Part shown: positions 36,384 to 46,049 of the stretch, one piece after another
Position numbering within the stretch: the first letter of the stretch is position 1
Layout: every line of letters begins with the position of its first letter
Source of the DNA: Mycolicibacterium baixiangningiae
Lineage (GTDB): Bacteria > Actinomycetota > Actinomycetes > Mycobacteriales > Mycobacteriaceae
DNA: 64,000 bases
Assembly: GCF_016313185.1 (NCBI RefSeq)
Contig: NZ_CP066218.1
Span: forward strand, 5,270,001 to 5,334,000
Reading direction: 5' to 3'
Notes under the pieces: generated by a model
What the model was told of the DNA's origin: nothing
Databases searched by the model: none
The model's input: the letters and a program-made list of their open reading frames with translations, nothing else
Translations under genes and position numbers: made by a program

Positions 36384-37037
36384 GTGAATGTCTCAGATCT
36401 CCTCGCACTCCCGGTCGAAGCCGGGGCCGCGATACGCCGACGCAGGCTGTTCCACCCTGTCGGAGTGCTCGCCCGCGGCCGCATCGAGCGGATCGCCCCG
36501 CCGGGTCAGGGGCTGCCGATCGAGACCGGCGACGTCGTCGGCCGGGTCTCCAAGGCTGTGGGGTTGCCGGGGTCCGTCCCGGACATCGCCGGGTTGGCGT
36601 GGCGGATGACGCCCGGTTCCCGTCCCTGGGACGTCCTGCTGGCGACCACCGCACTTAACCGGTTCCTGTTGCTGCCCACCACGTCCTGGGATGACACCAC
36701 CTATTCGAGCCTCATGCCGTTCCGGTACGAGGGCGGTGTGTGGTGGCTACGGGCCCGGCTCGTCACGAAGCTCGGCCGCCGAGGGCTGTCCCTGGACACC
36801 GTCGCCGACCAGCTGTCGCGCGGCGACCTCGAGTACAGCGTCGATCAAGCCGCCGGCACAGGCGGATTCGGACCGCTGGCCCGGTTGACGCTCTCCGAGG
36901 TCATTCCGCCCGACCGCGATCTGTCCTTCGACCCGACGCTCAACACCGCGCAGGGAGTGACCCTCACGCCCGGATGGCTGACGAACTTCCGCCGCGCCGC
37001 CTACCGCCGCAGCCGGGAGGGCCGCGACGCCCAGTGA
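36384..37037 (+). CDS. Hypothetical protein, possibly catalase-fold related
   Basis: 217 residues from the GTG at 36384 (MNVSDLLALPVEAG). An upstream ATG would add 24 atypical residues. Segments HPVGVLARGRIERI and VVGRVSKAVGLPGSVPDIAG followed by LAWRM resemble the H-x-G and RFS...D-x-RG-(F/L)A strands of catalase beta-barrels, but the heme-binding Tyr region is absent and the length is less than half. I therefore leave the function open. Single gene between the methyltransferase and a small ORF. Confidence 0.6.
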   Translation: MNVSDLLALPVEAGAAIRRRRLFHPVGVLARGRIERIAPPGQGLPIETGDVVGRVSKAVGLPGSVPDIAGLAWRMTPGSRPWDVLLATTALNRFLLLPTTSWDDTTYSSLMPFRYEGGVWWLRARLVTKLGRRGLSLDTVADQLSRGDLEYSVDQAAGTGGFGPLARLTLSEVIPPDRDLSFDPTLNTAQGVTLTPGWLTNFRRAAYRRSREGRDAQ

Positions 37038-37040
37038 CGC

Positions 37041-37199
37041 TTACTCCGGTGACTCCTCGGTGTCATCGGGCGTGGTGATCTCGGGCGCGACCTCACGCGA
37101 CGCCATGCCGCCCTCGTGACCCTGATCGGTCGGGCCGGGGCGCCCGCCCTTGGGTTCGGTGGCGTGATCCTCGTCGTAGATACCTTCTCCACGGGGCAC
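37041..37199 (-). CDS. Small acidic/Gly-rich hypothetical protein
   Basis: 52 residues starting MPRGEGIYDEDHATEPKGGR, ending DDTEESPE with TAA. The GTG start has GGAGG 5 nt upstream (AAAGGAGGGGCCT), strong support for translation. Hydrophilic, with no Cys or membrane segment. Function unknown. The gene is shorter than many gene finders allow. It lies 47 bp from the downstream end of the LLM oxidoreductase gene on the same strand. Confidence 0.72.
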   Translation of the reverse strand: MPRGEGIYDEDHATEPKGGRPGPTDQGHEGGMASREVAPEITTPDDTEESPE

Positions 37200-37246
37200 A
37201 GGCCCCTCCTTTCGTCACCGCGCGGACTACCCTCCCGTCGCCGGAT

Positions 37247-38233
37247 TCAACCGGCCGCACTGCGCAGCTTCTCCAGCAGCGGGCCCGCCGCCTCGTCGAG
37301 GAAGCGGTCCTGGCCGTCGTCACCGACCTGCACCAGCGCGATGTCGGTGAACCCGGCCTTCCAGTATTCGCTGACGGCCTCGACGATCGCGTCCAGATCG
37401 GGTCCACATGGAATCGACTCCGCGGTGTCCTCCGGGCGGACGAACTGCGTGGCGCCCGCGAATCCCGCCGTCGTCGGCAGGTCGGCGTTGACCGCCCAGC
37501 CACCGGCGAACCAGCGGAACTGCTCATGGGCCCGCGCGACCGCCGCCTCGCGGTCGGGGTCCCAGCAGATCGGGATCTGGCCGATCACCCGCACATGCCC
37601 GGGCAGGCCGGTCGCGCGCCGCGCCTCATGCCATGCGTCGACGAGGTCCTTGTTCGGTTCGACGGCGATGAGGTGGTCGGCGAGTTGGGCGAAGGCGTCC
37701 ACCGAGCGGTCACCGGATACGGCCGCGGCGATCGCGACCGGCGTCTCGGGCAGGTCCCACAGCCGGGCGGAGTCGATCTCGAAATACTCGCCCCGCCAGT
37801 CCACCACTTCGCCGGTGAACAGTTCGCGGATGAGCTGGATGGCCTCGCGCAGCATGTCCTGCCGTCGCGCGACGGTCGGCCATCCCTTGCCGACCACGTG
37901 TTCGTTCAGGTTCTCGCCGCTGCCGAGGCCGAGGGTGAAGCGGCCGTCGGCGAGGATCTGCAGCGTCGCGGCCTGCTGGGCGACGATCGCGGGGTGATAG
38001 CGCATCGTCGGGCACGTCACGTAGGTGAACAGCTCGACGCGTTCGGTGACGTGCGCGACGGCGCCCAGGATGGTCCAGGCGTTCGGCGCGTGGCCCTGTG
38101 CGGCGAGCCAGGGCGAGTAATGGTCGCTGGAGACCTCGAAGTCGAATCCCGCGCTCTCAGCGGCGGCGGCGTAGCGGACGAGATCCTTGGGTCCGCTCTG
38201 CTCGGTCATCAGGGTGTAGCCGAAGCGCGTCAT
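37247..38233 (-). CDS. F420-dependent LLM-class oxidoreductase (FGD-like)
   Basis: 328 residues from the ATG at 38233 (MTRFGYTLMTEQSGP). Luciferase-like TIM barrel: SSDHYSPWLAAQGHAPNAWT (the F420-binding His and Trp region seen in FGD1), VTCPTMRYHPAIVAQQAATL, and GRFTLGLGSGENLNEHVVGK with the GSGENLNEH signature of F420-dependent glucose-6-phosphate dehydrogenase relatives. Reduces or oxidises a substrate with coenzyme F420. Probably the subgroup that acts on unknown metabolites rather than G6P itself. Confidence 0.88.
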   Translation of the reverse strand: MTRFGYTLMTEQSGPKDLVRYAAAAESAGFDFEVSSDHYSPWLAAQGHAPNAWTILGAVAHVTERVELFTYVTCPTMRYHPAIVAQQAATLQILADGRFTLGLGSGENLNEHVVGKGWPTVARRQDMLREAIQLIRELFTGEVVDWRGEYFEIDSARLWDLPETPVAIAAAVSGDRSVDAFAQLADHLIAVEPNKDLVDAWHEARRATGLPGHVRVIGQIPICWDPDREAAVARAHEQFRWFAGGWAVNADLPTTAGFAGATQFVRPEDTAESIPCGPDLDAIVEAVSEYWKAGFTDIALVQVGDDGQDRFLDEAAGPLLEKLRSAAG

Positions 38234-38305
38234 GCCGTGCGGGTAGCCCGTGCCGGACGGGTACAAACGACGGACGGCTGACTCGTTCGGCGGCAAGGAG
38301 TTTGG

Positions 38306-38770
38306 TCAGAGACGCGCCTTGACGGCGGCGGACAGCCGCGACCCGTCGGCCTTGCCCGCGGCGATCGCCGACGCCGCCTTCATGACCTGACCCATCTGCT
38401 TCATCGAGGGGCGCTCACCGAGTTGTTCGGCGACCTGTGCCATCGCCGTGTCGACGACGTCGGCGAGTTCGGCCTCGGTCAGTGGCGTCGGCAGGTACTC
38501 GTCGATGACGCGGGCTTCGGCGTGCTCGTTGGCGGCGAGTTCGCCGCGCCCGTTCTGGGTGTAGATCTCGGCCGCCTCGCCGCGCTTGCGCGATTCCCGC
38601 GCGAGCACCTTGAGCACGTCGTCGTCGGTGAGCTCGCGCGCCTGCTTACCCGACACCTCTTCGGTCTGCACCGCGGCGAGCAGCATCCGCAGGGTGGCCG
38701 TGCGAAGTTTGTCCTGTGACTTCATCGCGGCCGTCAGGTCTGCGCGCAACCGAGCTTTGAGTTCCGCCAT
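38306..38770 (-). CDS. GatB/YqeY-domain protein (Rv3688c type)
   Basis: 154 residues, MAELKARLRADLTAAMKSQD at the start, then LRMLLAAVQTEEVSGK, ESRKRGEAAEIYTQNGR and IDEYLPTPLTEAELADVV, all typical of the YqeY family related to the tail domain of GatB. Probably binds tRNA or assists amidotransferase-type reactions; exact function unknown. Divergent from the Pro-rich membrane protein gene. Confidence 0.92.
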   Translation of the reverse strand: MAELKARLRADLTAAMKSQDKLRTATLRMLLAAVQTEEVSGKQARELTDDDVLKVLARESRKRGEAAEIYTQNGRGELAANEHAEARVIDEYLPTPLTEAELADVVDTAMAQVAEQLGERPSMKQMGQVMKAASAIAAGKADGSRLSAAVKARL

Positions 38771-38872
38771 GACACCGAAACTACGCCGGTGTCGCCGGCA
38801 GATCCTTCGGTCCACGCCGCAAACACGCGCGGCACGTTGTCAATTGGCGTGGTGATCGACAGGATGGTTCAC

Positions 38873-40096
38873 ATGAGCAACGACGCCGGCGGGTCCGGTC
38901 ACGTCAACCCGCCGCCGCCATATGCCCCACCGGGCTACCCTCCCCCGGGCTACCAGCAGGCGTATCCGCCCCCCGGCTATCAGCAGGGCTACCCGCCGCC
39001 GGGGTATCAGCAGGGCTATCCGCCGCCCAGCTACCAACAGGGCTACCCGCCGCCCGGCTATCAACAGGGCTATCCGCCGCCCGGCTACCCACCGCAGCAG
39101 GGGTACTCGCCGGCCGGAGTCCTCAAGCCCGGCGTCATCCCGTTGCGTCCGCTGGGGCTGTCGGACATCTTCAACGGCGCGGTCAACTACATCCGCCGCA
39201 ACCCGAAGGCGACGCTGGGCCTGACCGCCATCGTGGTGGTGGCCGCCCAGTTGATCTCACTCGTCCTGCAGATCCTGGGTCCGATGATCGCCACCGGTGA
39301 CATCGACCCGACCCTCAGCGGCGAGGCACCCACAACGGGTGACGTCGTCGCGCTGTCCGGGTCCGCGCTGGCCGGGTCGATCACCACCGCGCTGGCGTCG
39401 GTGGTGCTCAGCGGCATGCTGACGGTCATCGTCGGGCGCGCGGTGTTCGGCGCGGACATCACCATCGGCGAGGCCTGGCAGCGGGTCAAGAGCAGGCTGT
39501 TGGCCCTACTCGGCTTCACCGCGCTCGAGGCGCTGGCGATCCTGGTGCTGATCGGGATCGTCGTGGTCGCCATCATCGCGGCCGAGGCTGTCGGCGGCGG
39601 CGTCGCCGCGTTCCTCGTCGGCGCCCCCCTGGTCATCGCCGCCGTCGCGCTGATCGTGTACGTCGCCACGTCGCTGCTGTTCACGCCTGCCCTGATCGTC
39701 CTGGAACGGCTCGGCGTCGTCGACGCGGCGAAACGGTCGTTCGCACTGGTGAAGAAGGACTTCTGGCGGGTGCTCGGCATCTGGATCCTGGCCGCGCTCG
39801 TGGCGGCCGTCATCGCGGGCGCGGTCGGTGTCCCGTTCAGTTTCGGCGGACAGCTGCTGGCGTCGGGGTCGGGTTCCGCAGGTGGTGCGGTGGCCGGACT
39901 CGTCCTCATCGCGGTCGGCGCGGCGGTCGGTCAGATCCTCACCGCCCCGTTCAGCGCCGGGGTCGTCGTGCTGCTCTACACCGACCGCAGGATCCGCTCG
40001 GAGGCCTTCGATCTGGTGCTGCACACCGGCGCGGCAGCGGGACCCAGCGTCGCGGCCGATTCCACCGACCACCTGTGGCTGACCCGCCACCCCTGA
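38873..40096 (+). CDS. Pro-rich membrane protein (Rv3689 type)
   Basis: 407 residues. Residues 1-80 are a repeat array of GYQQGYPPP units (about six copies), then a GYSPAGVLKPGVIPLRPL linker, then six or so membrane helices of the glycerophosphoryl-diester-phosphodiesterase-N/DUF7544-like type (LGLSDIFNGAVNYIRRNPKA is the conserved entry segment). TTGTCA (38837) and CAGGAT-type boxes may give a leaderless start. First gene of the membrane cluster extending to the RDD gene. Function unknown; the tail may self-associate. Confidence 0.82.
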   Translation: MSNDAGGSGHVNPPPPYAPPGYPPPGYQQAYPPPGYQQGYPPPGYQQGYPPPSYQQGYPPPGYQQGYPPPGYPPQQGYSPAGVLKPGVIPLRPLGLSDIFNGAVNYIRRNPKATLGLTAIVVVAAQLISLVLQILGPMIATGDIDPTLSGEAPTTGDVVALSGSALAGSITTALASVVLSGMLTVIVGRAVFGADITIGEAWQRVKSRLLALLGFTALEALAILVLIGIVVVAIIAAEAVGGGVAAFLVGAPLVIAAVALIVYVATSLLFTPALIVLERLGVVDAAKRSFALVKKDFWRVLGIWILAALVAAVIAGAVGVPFSFGGQLLASGSGSAGGAVAGLVLIAVGAAVGQILTAPFSAGVVVLLYTDRRIRSEAFDLVLHTGAAAGPSVAADSTDHLWLTRHP

Positions 40097-40097
40097 C

Positions 40098-40748
40098 GTG
40101 CCGACCGTAGACATCGATCGGGACGCTGCGCACGAGGCCGCCCAGCAGGAACTGAACAAGCCGATCTACCCCAAGGCGTCGCTGACCGACCGTCTCTCCG
40201 AATGGTTCAACGAGTTGATCTACCGGCTCGCCCAGGGAGGCGCCGGCGTACCGGGCGGCTGGCTGACGATCGGCGTGCTGCTCCTGCTGGCGGCGGCGGC
40301 GGGAGTGGTGGCCGTTCGCATCGCGCGCAAGACCATGCGCACCGACCGGGGTGGCCACTCTCTCTACGACGGTCACGAACTCAGTGCCGCCCAACACCGT
40401 GCCACCGCACAGCAACACGCCGCCGCCGGCCAATGGTCGCTGGCGATCCGGCACCGGCTCAGGGCGGTGGCGCGTCAACTCGAGGAATCCGGCGTGGTCC
40501 CACCGGTTCCCGGCCGCACCGCCACCGAGTTGGCGAGCGACGCCGGACAGGCGCTTCCCCAGCTGACCGGCGAATTACGCGACGCGGCAACAGCTTTCAA
40601 CGACGTCACCTACGGCGACCGGCCCGGGTCGGAGGCCGCGTACAGGTCGGTGGCCGAACTCGACGACCACATCCGCGCGGCCACCCCACCGGCCGGCCAC
40701 ACCGACGGCGCCGCGCAGGCCCACACGGGTTGGGCGGAGGTGCGATGA
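40098..40748 (+). CDS. DUF4129-domain membrane protein (Rv3690 type)
   Basis: 216 residues with one membrane helix (GWLTIGVLLLLAAAAGVVAV) and a cytoplasmic DUF4129 domain (WSLAIRHRLRAVARQLEESG; TELASDAGQALPQLTGELRD; FNDVTYGDRPGSEAAYRSVA). DUF4129 is typically paired with DUF4350, MoxR ATPase and DUF58 genes, as here. GTG start 1 bp after the upstream stop; its own stop overlaps the next ATG. Confidence 0.85.
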   Translation: MPTVDIDRDAAHEAAQQELNKPIYPKASLTDRLSEWFNELIYRLAQGGAGVPGGWLTIGVLLLLAAAAGVVAVRIARKTMRTDRGGHSLYDGHELSAAQHRATAQQHAAAGQWSLAIRHRLRAVARQLEESGVVPPVPGRTATELASDAGQALPQLTGELRDAATAFNDVTYGDRPGSEAAYRSVAELDDHIRAATPPAGHTDGAAQAHTGWAEVR

Positions 40749-41883
40749 CGCGCACTGTGACGGCAGTCAACCCGACTGTCCGGCAGCGCTGGCGGACCGG
40801 GCGCTGGGTGGCCCTCGCGCTGTTCGTCATCGTCGCCATCGCCACGGTCGGCACCTATCTCACCGCGCCGCGGCCCGGCGCGCCGATGGATCCGCAGTCC
40901 ACCTCACCCGACGGCGTTCGCGCGCTCGTCACCCTGCTGCGCGACCGCGGCGTCGAGGTGGTGGAGGCCCGCAGCGTCGCCGACGTCGAAGGGGCGGCCC
41001 GCGACGACACGTTGATCGTGTTCGCCGAGACGTTCCGCCTCACCGGCGACGAGCAGTTGCGGCGCCTGGCCGACCTGCCGGGCGATCGGCTGCTCGTCGA
41101 ACCCGTGTCCCGCGTCCGCGAAGCACTCGCCCCGGAACTGCGCAGCGCGGGGGCGAGTTCGTTCGCCCCCGCGCCGGACTGCGACCTGCGGGAGGCGAAC
41201 CGCGCCGGTGACGCTCAGCTCGGGTTGGCCGACAGTTACCGGTCGGCCAACCCCGACCTGCCGTTGACCAGCTGCTACGACGGCGCGCTGGTCCGCTACC
41301 GCGACGCCGGCCGCACGATCACCGTCGTGGGCACGTCGGGATTCATGACCAACGCCGGACTGCTCAAACAGGGCGACGCCGCGCTCGCGATGAACCTGGT
41401 GGGCAGCTCGCCGCGCGTCGTCTGGTTCGCGCCGCGGGAACGCGAGGGCGCCGCCGGCAGCGCCACCCTCACCGACCTCATCCCCGACCAGGTGACCTGG
41501 ATCGTCCTGCAGTTGTCGCTCGCGGTGGCCCTCCTCGCGTTCTGGCAGGGCCGGCGCATGGGACCGCTTGTCGCCGAGACACTTCCGGTGGTGATCCGGG
41601 CGTCGGAAACCGTCGAGGGCCGCGGCCGGCTGTACCGGTCCCGACGCGCCCGCGACCGCGCCGCCGAAGCCCTGCGCACCGCCACGCTCTCGCGGCTGCT
41701 GCCCCGGCTCGGCCTGGCCGCAGGCGCGCAACGCCCCGCGGTCATCCAGGCCGTCGCCCAGCGGACCGGCGCCGACCCCGAGGCCGTCGGGCGCACGCTG
41801 TACGGACCGGCCCCGGCCACCGACACCGAACTGGTCACCATCGCCCATCAGCTCGACGACATCGAAAGGCAGGTCGCCCACTC

Positions 41884-41887
<4 letters not shown>
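40745..41887 (+). CDS. DUF4350-domain membrane protein (Rv3691 type)
   Basis: 380 residues. Membrane helix near the N-terminus (WVALALFVIVAIATVGTYL), extracytoplasmic DUF4350 domain (SPDGVRALVTLLRDRGVEVV; DDTLIVFAETFRLTGDEQLR), second helix VTWIVLQLSLAVALLAFWQG, then a cytoplasmic tail. Overlaps DUF4129 upstream and moxR2 downstream by 4 bp each. Likely a structural partner of the MoxR system at the membrane. Confidence 0.87.
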
Positions 41888-42866
<979 letters not shown>

Positions 42867-42867
<1 letters not shown>

Positions 42868-44189
42868 TGGTCCTCACCGGGCGCGCGGCGCTGATCGCCC
42901 TGCTCTGCGTGGTGCCGATCGGTGCGGCGCCGGCCCCCGGGGTGGCGTTCGTGGTGCTGGTCGGGGCACTGCTCGCCGCGATCGTCGTGGACATCGCGCT
43001 GGCGGCGAGCCCGCGCGCGTTGGCGCTGACCCGGTCCGGGGACACCGCGGCCCGGCTCGGACAGTCTGTCAACTCCGTACTGGCCGTGCACAACCCGGGC
43101 AGACGGCGGTTCCGGGGCCGACTGCGCGACGCCTGGCCGCCGAGCGCACACGGTGAACCGCGCACTCATCGCGTCGATCTGCCTGCCGGACAACACCTCA
43201 CGCTGCGCACCACCCTGCGCCCGACACGGCGCGGCGACCTGACCTCCGCGCTCGTCACCGCACGTTCGATCGGCCCGCTCGGCCTGGCCGGACGGCAGAC
43301 CTCCCACCGCGTGACCGGCCAGATCCGGGTACTGCCACCGTTCCTGTCCCGCAAGCACTTACCGTCCCGGCTGGCGCGGCTGCGCGAACTCGACGGCTCG
43401 ACACCCGCATTGATCCGCGGCCAGGGCACCGAATTCGATTCACTGCGCGAATACGTCATCGGTGACGACGTCCGCTCGATCGACTGGCGGGCCAGCGCGC
43501 GGCGCGCCGACGTCGTGGTGCGCACGTGGCGGCCGGAACGCGATCAGCGCATCGTCATCGTCCTCGACACCGGCCGCACCTCGGCCGGCCGCGTCGGTGT
43601 CGACCCGACGGCAGCGGACACTGGCGGCTGGCCCCGGCTGGACTGGTCGATGGACGCCGCGCTGCTGCTGGCGGCGCTCGCCGCCCGCGCCGGTGACCGT
43701 GTCGACTTCCTGGCCCACGACCGGGTCGCCCGCGCCGGGGTGTTCAACGCGTCGCGCACCGAGTTGCTGGCGCAGCTGGTGACGGCGATGGCTCCGCTGC
43801 AACCCGCGCTCGTCGAATCGGATCCGGCCGCGATGGCGTCGGCGGTTCAGCGCCGGGTCCGCCGTCGCGCGCTGGTGGTGCTGCTGACCGATCTGAACGC
43901 CTCCGCGCTGGAAGAGGGTCTGATGGAGGTGCTCCCGCAGCTCGCCACCCGCCACCACGTCCTGATCGCCGCGGTCGCCGATCCGAGGGTGGATGTGCTG
44001 GCGGCGGGACGCGACGACGCCGCGGCCGTATATGACGCCGCCGCCGCCGAACGCGCACGCAACGACCGGCACCGCATCGCCGCCGCGCTGCGGCAGGTGG
44101 GGGCGGACGTCGTCGACGCCCCACCCGATGAACTCGCACCCGCGCTCGCCGACCGTTATCTCGAGATGAAGGCGACAGGCCGCATGTGA
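42867..44189 (+). CDS. DUF58-domain membrane protein (Rv3693 type)
   Basis: 440 residues from the GTG that shares one base with the moxR2 stop (TAGTG). Two N-terminal helices (AALIALLCVVPIGAAP; VAFVVLVGALLAAIVVDIAL) precede the DUF58 signature TEFDSLREYVIGDDVRSIDW followed by RASARR, and a VWA-like fold starting RIVIVLDTGRTSAGRV. Probably a MoxR2 client working in the envelope. Convergent with the SpoIIM-type gene with no spacer. Confidence 0.92.
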
Positions 44190-45182
44190 TCAGCCGGTCG
44201 GCACCACGTCAGGCGCATCTTCGATGTCTCCGGACTCGCCGGCCCTGACCGCCCTGCGGCCGAAATGCACGACGTAGCCGAGGAAGGCGAGCTCCGCGGC
44301 GACCCCGATCGCGATCCGCGCGAAGGTGGGTAGCGGCGAGGGGGTGACCAGCGCTTCGATCAGACCGGACAGCAGCAGGACCACCACCAGACCGGCGGCG
44401 ACGGCGACGACGGCACGGCCCTGTTCGGCGAGCACCTGGCCCCGCGGCCGGTGGCCGGGCGCGATCACCATCCAGCCCAACCGCATCCCGGCCGCCGCCG
44501 CGAGGAAGACGGCGGTCAGCTCGAGCAGTCCGTGCGGGGTCAGCAGCCCGAGGAAGATGTCGCCCTTGCCTGCGTCGAACATCAATCCGCCCACCAGGCC
44601 GAGGTTCGCCGCGTTCTGGAACAGGATGTAGGGAATCGGCAGGCCGAGCAGGATTGCGAAGCCGATGCACTGCGCGGCCACCCACGCGTTGTTCACCCAC
44701 ACCCGCAGGGCGAACGAGCCCGCGGGATTCTCGCTGTAGTACGAGGCGAAATCCTCGTTGACCAGTTGATCGATATCGCTCGGGGTGCCGATGGTCGACT
44801 GCACCTCGGGATTGCCCGCCACCCAGAACCCGATCAGTGCGGCGACGAGGAAGAAGGCGGCGGCCGAACCGAGCCACCACCGCCAGGACCGGTAGGCGAC
44901 GACGGGGAACGAGACCGTCCAGAAGCGCGCGAACTCCCGCCACAGCGGAGCGTGTGCGCCGGTCACCGCCGCGCGCGCCCGCGCCACCAGTCCGGAGAGC
45001 CGGCCGACGAGCACAGAGTCCGTGGAGGCCGAACGCACCATGGACAGGTGGGTCGACACCCGCTGGTAGAGGTCGACGAGTTCGTCGACCTCCTCGCCGG
45101 TCAGCCTGCGGCGCCGCTTGACGAGTTCGTCGAGCCGGTCCCAGGTGGGGCGGTGGGCCAGCACGAACGCATCGACATCCAC
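44190..45182 (-). CDS. SpoIIM/DUF95 membrane protein (Rv3694c type)
   Basis: 330 residues. Cytoplasmic N-terminal helical domain (DELVDLYQRVSTHLSMVRSA), then five or six membrane helices with conserved NNAWVAAQCIGFAILLGLPI and LLTPHGLLELTAVFLAAAAG, the stage II sporulation protein M/DUF95 signatures. In non-sporulating actinobacteria it is linked to RDD and MoxR-DUF58 clusters, as here. GTG start, 26 bp from the divergent RDD gene. Confidence 0.9.
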   Translation of the reverse strand: MDVDAFVLAHRPTWDRLDELVKRRRRLTGEEVDELVDLYQRVSTHLSMVRSASTDSVLVGRLSGLVARARAAVTGAHAPLWREFARFWTVSFPVVAYRSWRWWLGSAAAFFLVAALIGFWVAGNPEVQSTIGTPSDIDQLVNEDFASYYSENPAGSFALRVWVNNAWVAAQCIGFAILLGLPIPYILFQNAANLGLVGGLMFDAGKGDIFLGLLTPHGLLELTAVFLAAAAGMRLGWMVIAPGHRPRGQVLAEQGRAVVAVAAGLVVVLLLSGLIEALVTPSPLPTFARIAIGVAAELAFLGYVVHFGRRAVRAGESGDIEDAPDVVPTG

Positions 45183-45196
45183 GCCGGCCAGCCTAG

Positions 45197-45202
45197 TAGC
45201 GT
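45197..45202 (+). promoter_or_regulatory. -10 box, leaderless start of RDD gene
   Basis: TAGCGT ends 6 nt before the ATG at 45209. Confidence 0.5.
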
Positions 45203-45208
45203 GGCCAT

Positions 45209-46045
45209 ATGGTCTCCCAGCCCGAACCGGTGGTCACCGGTGACGCGGTGGTGCTCGACGTCCAGCTCGCCCAACTGCCGATCCGCGCGCTGTCGGCGAT
45301 GATCGACATCGTCGTCATCTTCGTCGGCTATGTACTCGGCGTCGTCCTGTGGGCGACCACCCTGAGCGACTTCGACACCGCGCTGTCGTCGGCGGTGCTG
45401 ATCATCTTCACCGTTCTCACGCTGGTCGGTTATCCGCTGGTGTTCGAGACGGCGACGCGGGGCCGGAGTCTGGGCAAGATGGCGCTCGGTCTGCGGGTGG
45501 TGTCGGAGGACGGTGGCCCGGAACGGTTCCGGCAGGCCCTGTTTCGCGCGCTGGCCGGATTCATCGAATTGTGGATGCTCGCGGGAGGACCGGCGGCGGT
45601 GTGCAGCCTGCTCTCGCCGAAGGGCAAACGCATCGGTGACATCTTCGCCGGCACCGTGGTGATCAGCGAACGGGCGCCGCGGGTGAGCCCGCCGCCGGTG
45701 ATGCCGCCGTCGCTGGCGTGGTGGGCCGCATCGCTGGAGCTGTCGGGGCTCGGCGGCGAGCAGGCCGAGCGCGCCCGCCAATTCCTCTCGCGCGCAAACC
45801 AACTCGATCCCCGGCTGCGGGATGAGATGGCGTACCGCATCGCCGGCGAAGTCGTCTCGCGGATTTCGCCGCCACCGCCGCCCGGTACGCCGCCGCAGTT
45901 CGTCCTGGCCGCCGTGCTGGCCGAACGGCACCGGCGCGAGCTGGCGCGCCTGGTGCCCACCCCCCCGGTGTACCCCTCGGCCCCCGCGCCGTCGTACGCG
46001 GCCGCCGCACCGCCGCAGGGTACGGGTTTCACCCCGCCCGGCTGA
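45209..46045 (+). CDS. RDD-family membrane protein (Rv3695 type)
   Basis: 278 residues. The RDD core lies in residues 20-150: PIRALSAMIDIVVIFVGYVL (Arg and Asp of the motif), FETATRGRSLGKMALGLRVV and PKGKRIGDIFAGTVVI. The C-terminal half is cytoplasmic, helical and Pro-rich at the end (TPPVYPSAPAPSYAAAAPPQ). Role unknown; some RDD proteins are ion transporters. Divergent partner of the SpoIIM-type gene. Confidence 0.9.
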   Translation: MVSQPEPVVTGDAVVLDVQLAQLPIRALSAMIDIVVIFVGYVLGVVLWATTLSDFDTALSSAVLIIFTVLTLVGYPLVFETATRGRSLGKMALGLRVVSEDGGPERFRQALFRALAGFIELWMLAGGPAAVCSLLSPKGKRIGDIFAGTVVISERAPRVSPPPVMPPSLAWWAASLELSGLGGEQAERARQFLSRANQLDPRLRDEMAYRIAGEVVSRISPPPPPGTPPQFVLAAVLAERHRRELARLVPTPPVYPSAPAPSYAAAAPPQGTGFTPPG

Positions 46046-46049
46046 GCGT

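Noticed and set aside
38930..39100. Tandem DNA repeat of about 27 bp
   Set aside because: It is the coding sequence of the GYQQGYPPP protein repeat in the membrane protein, not a separate element.
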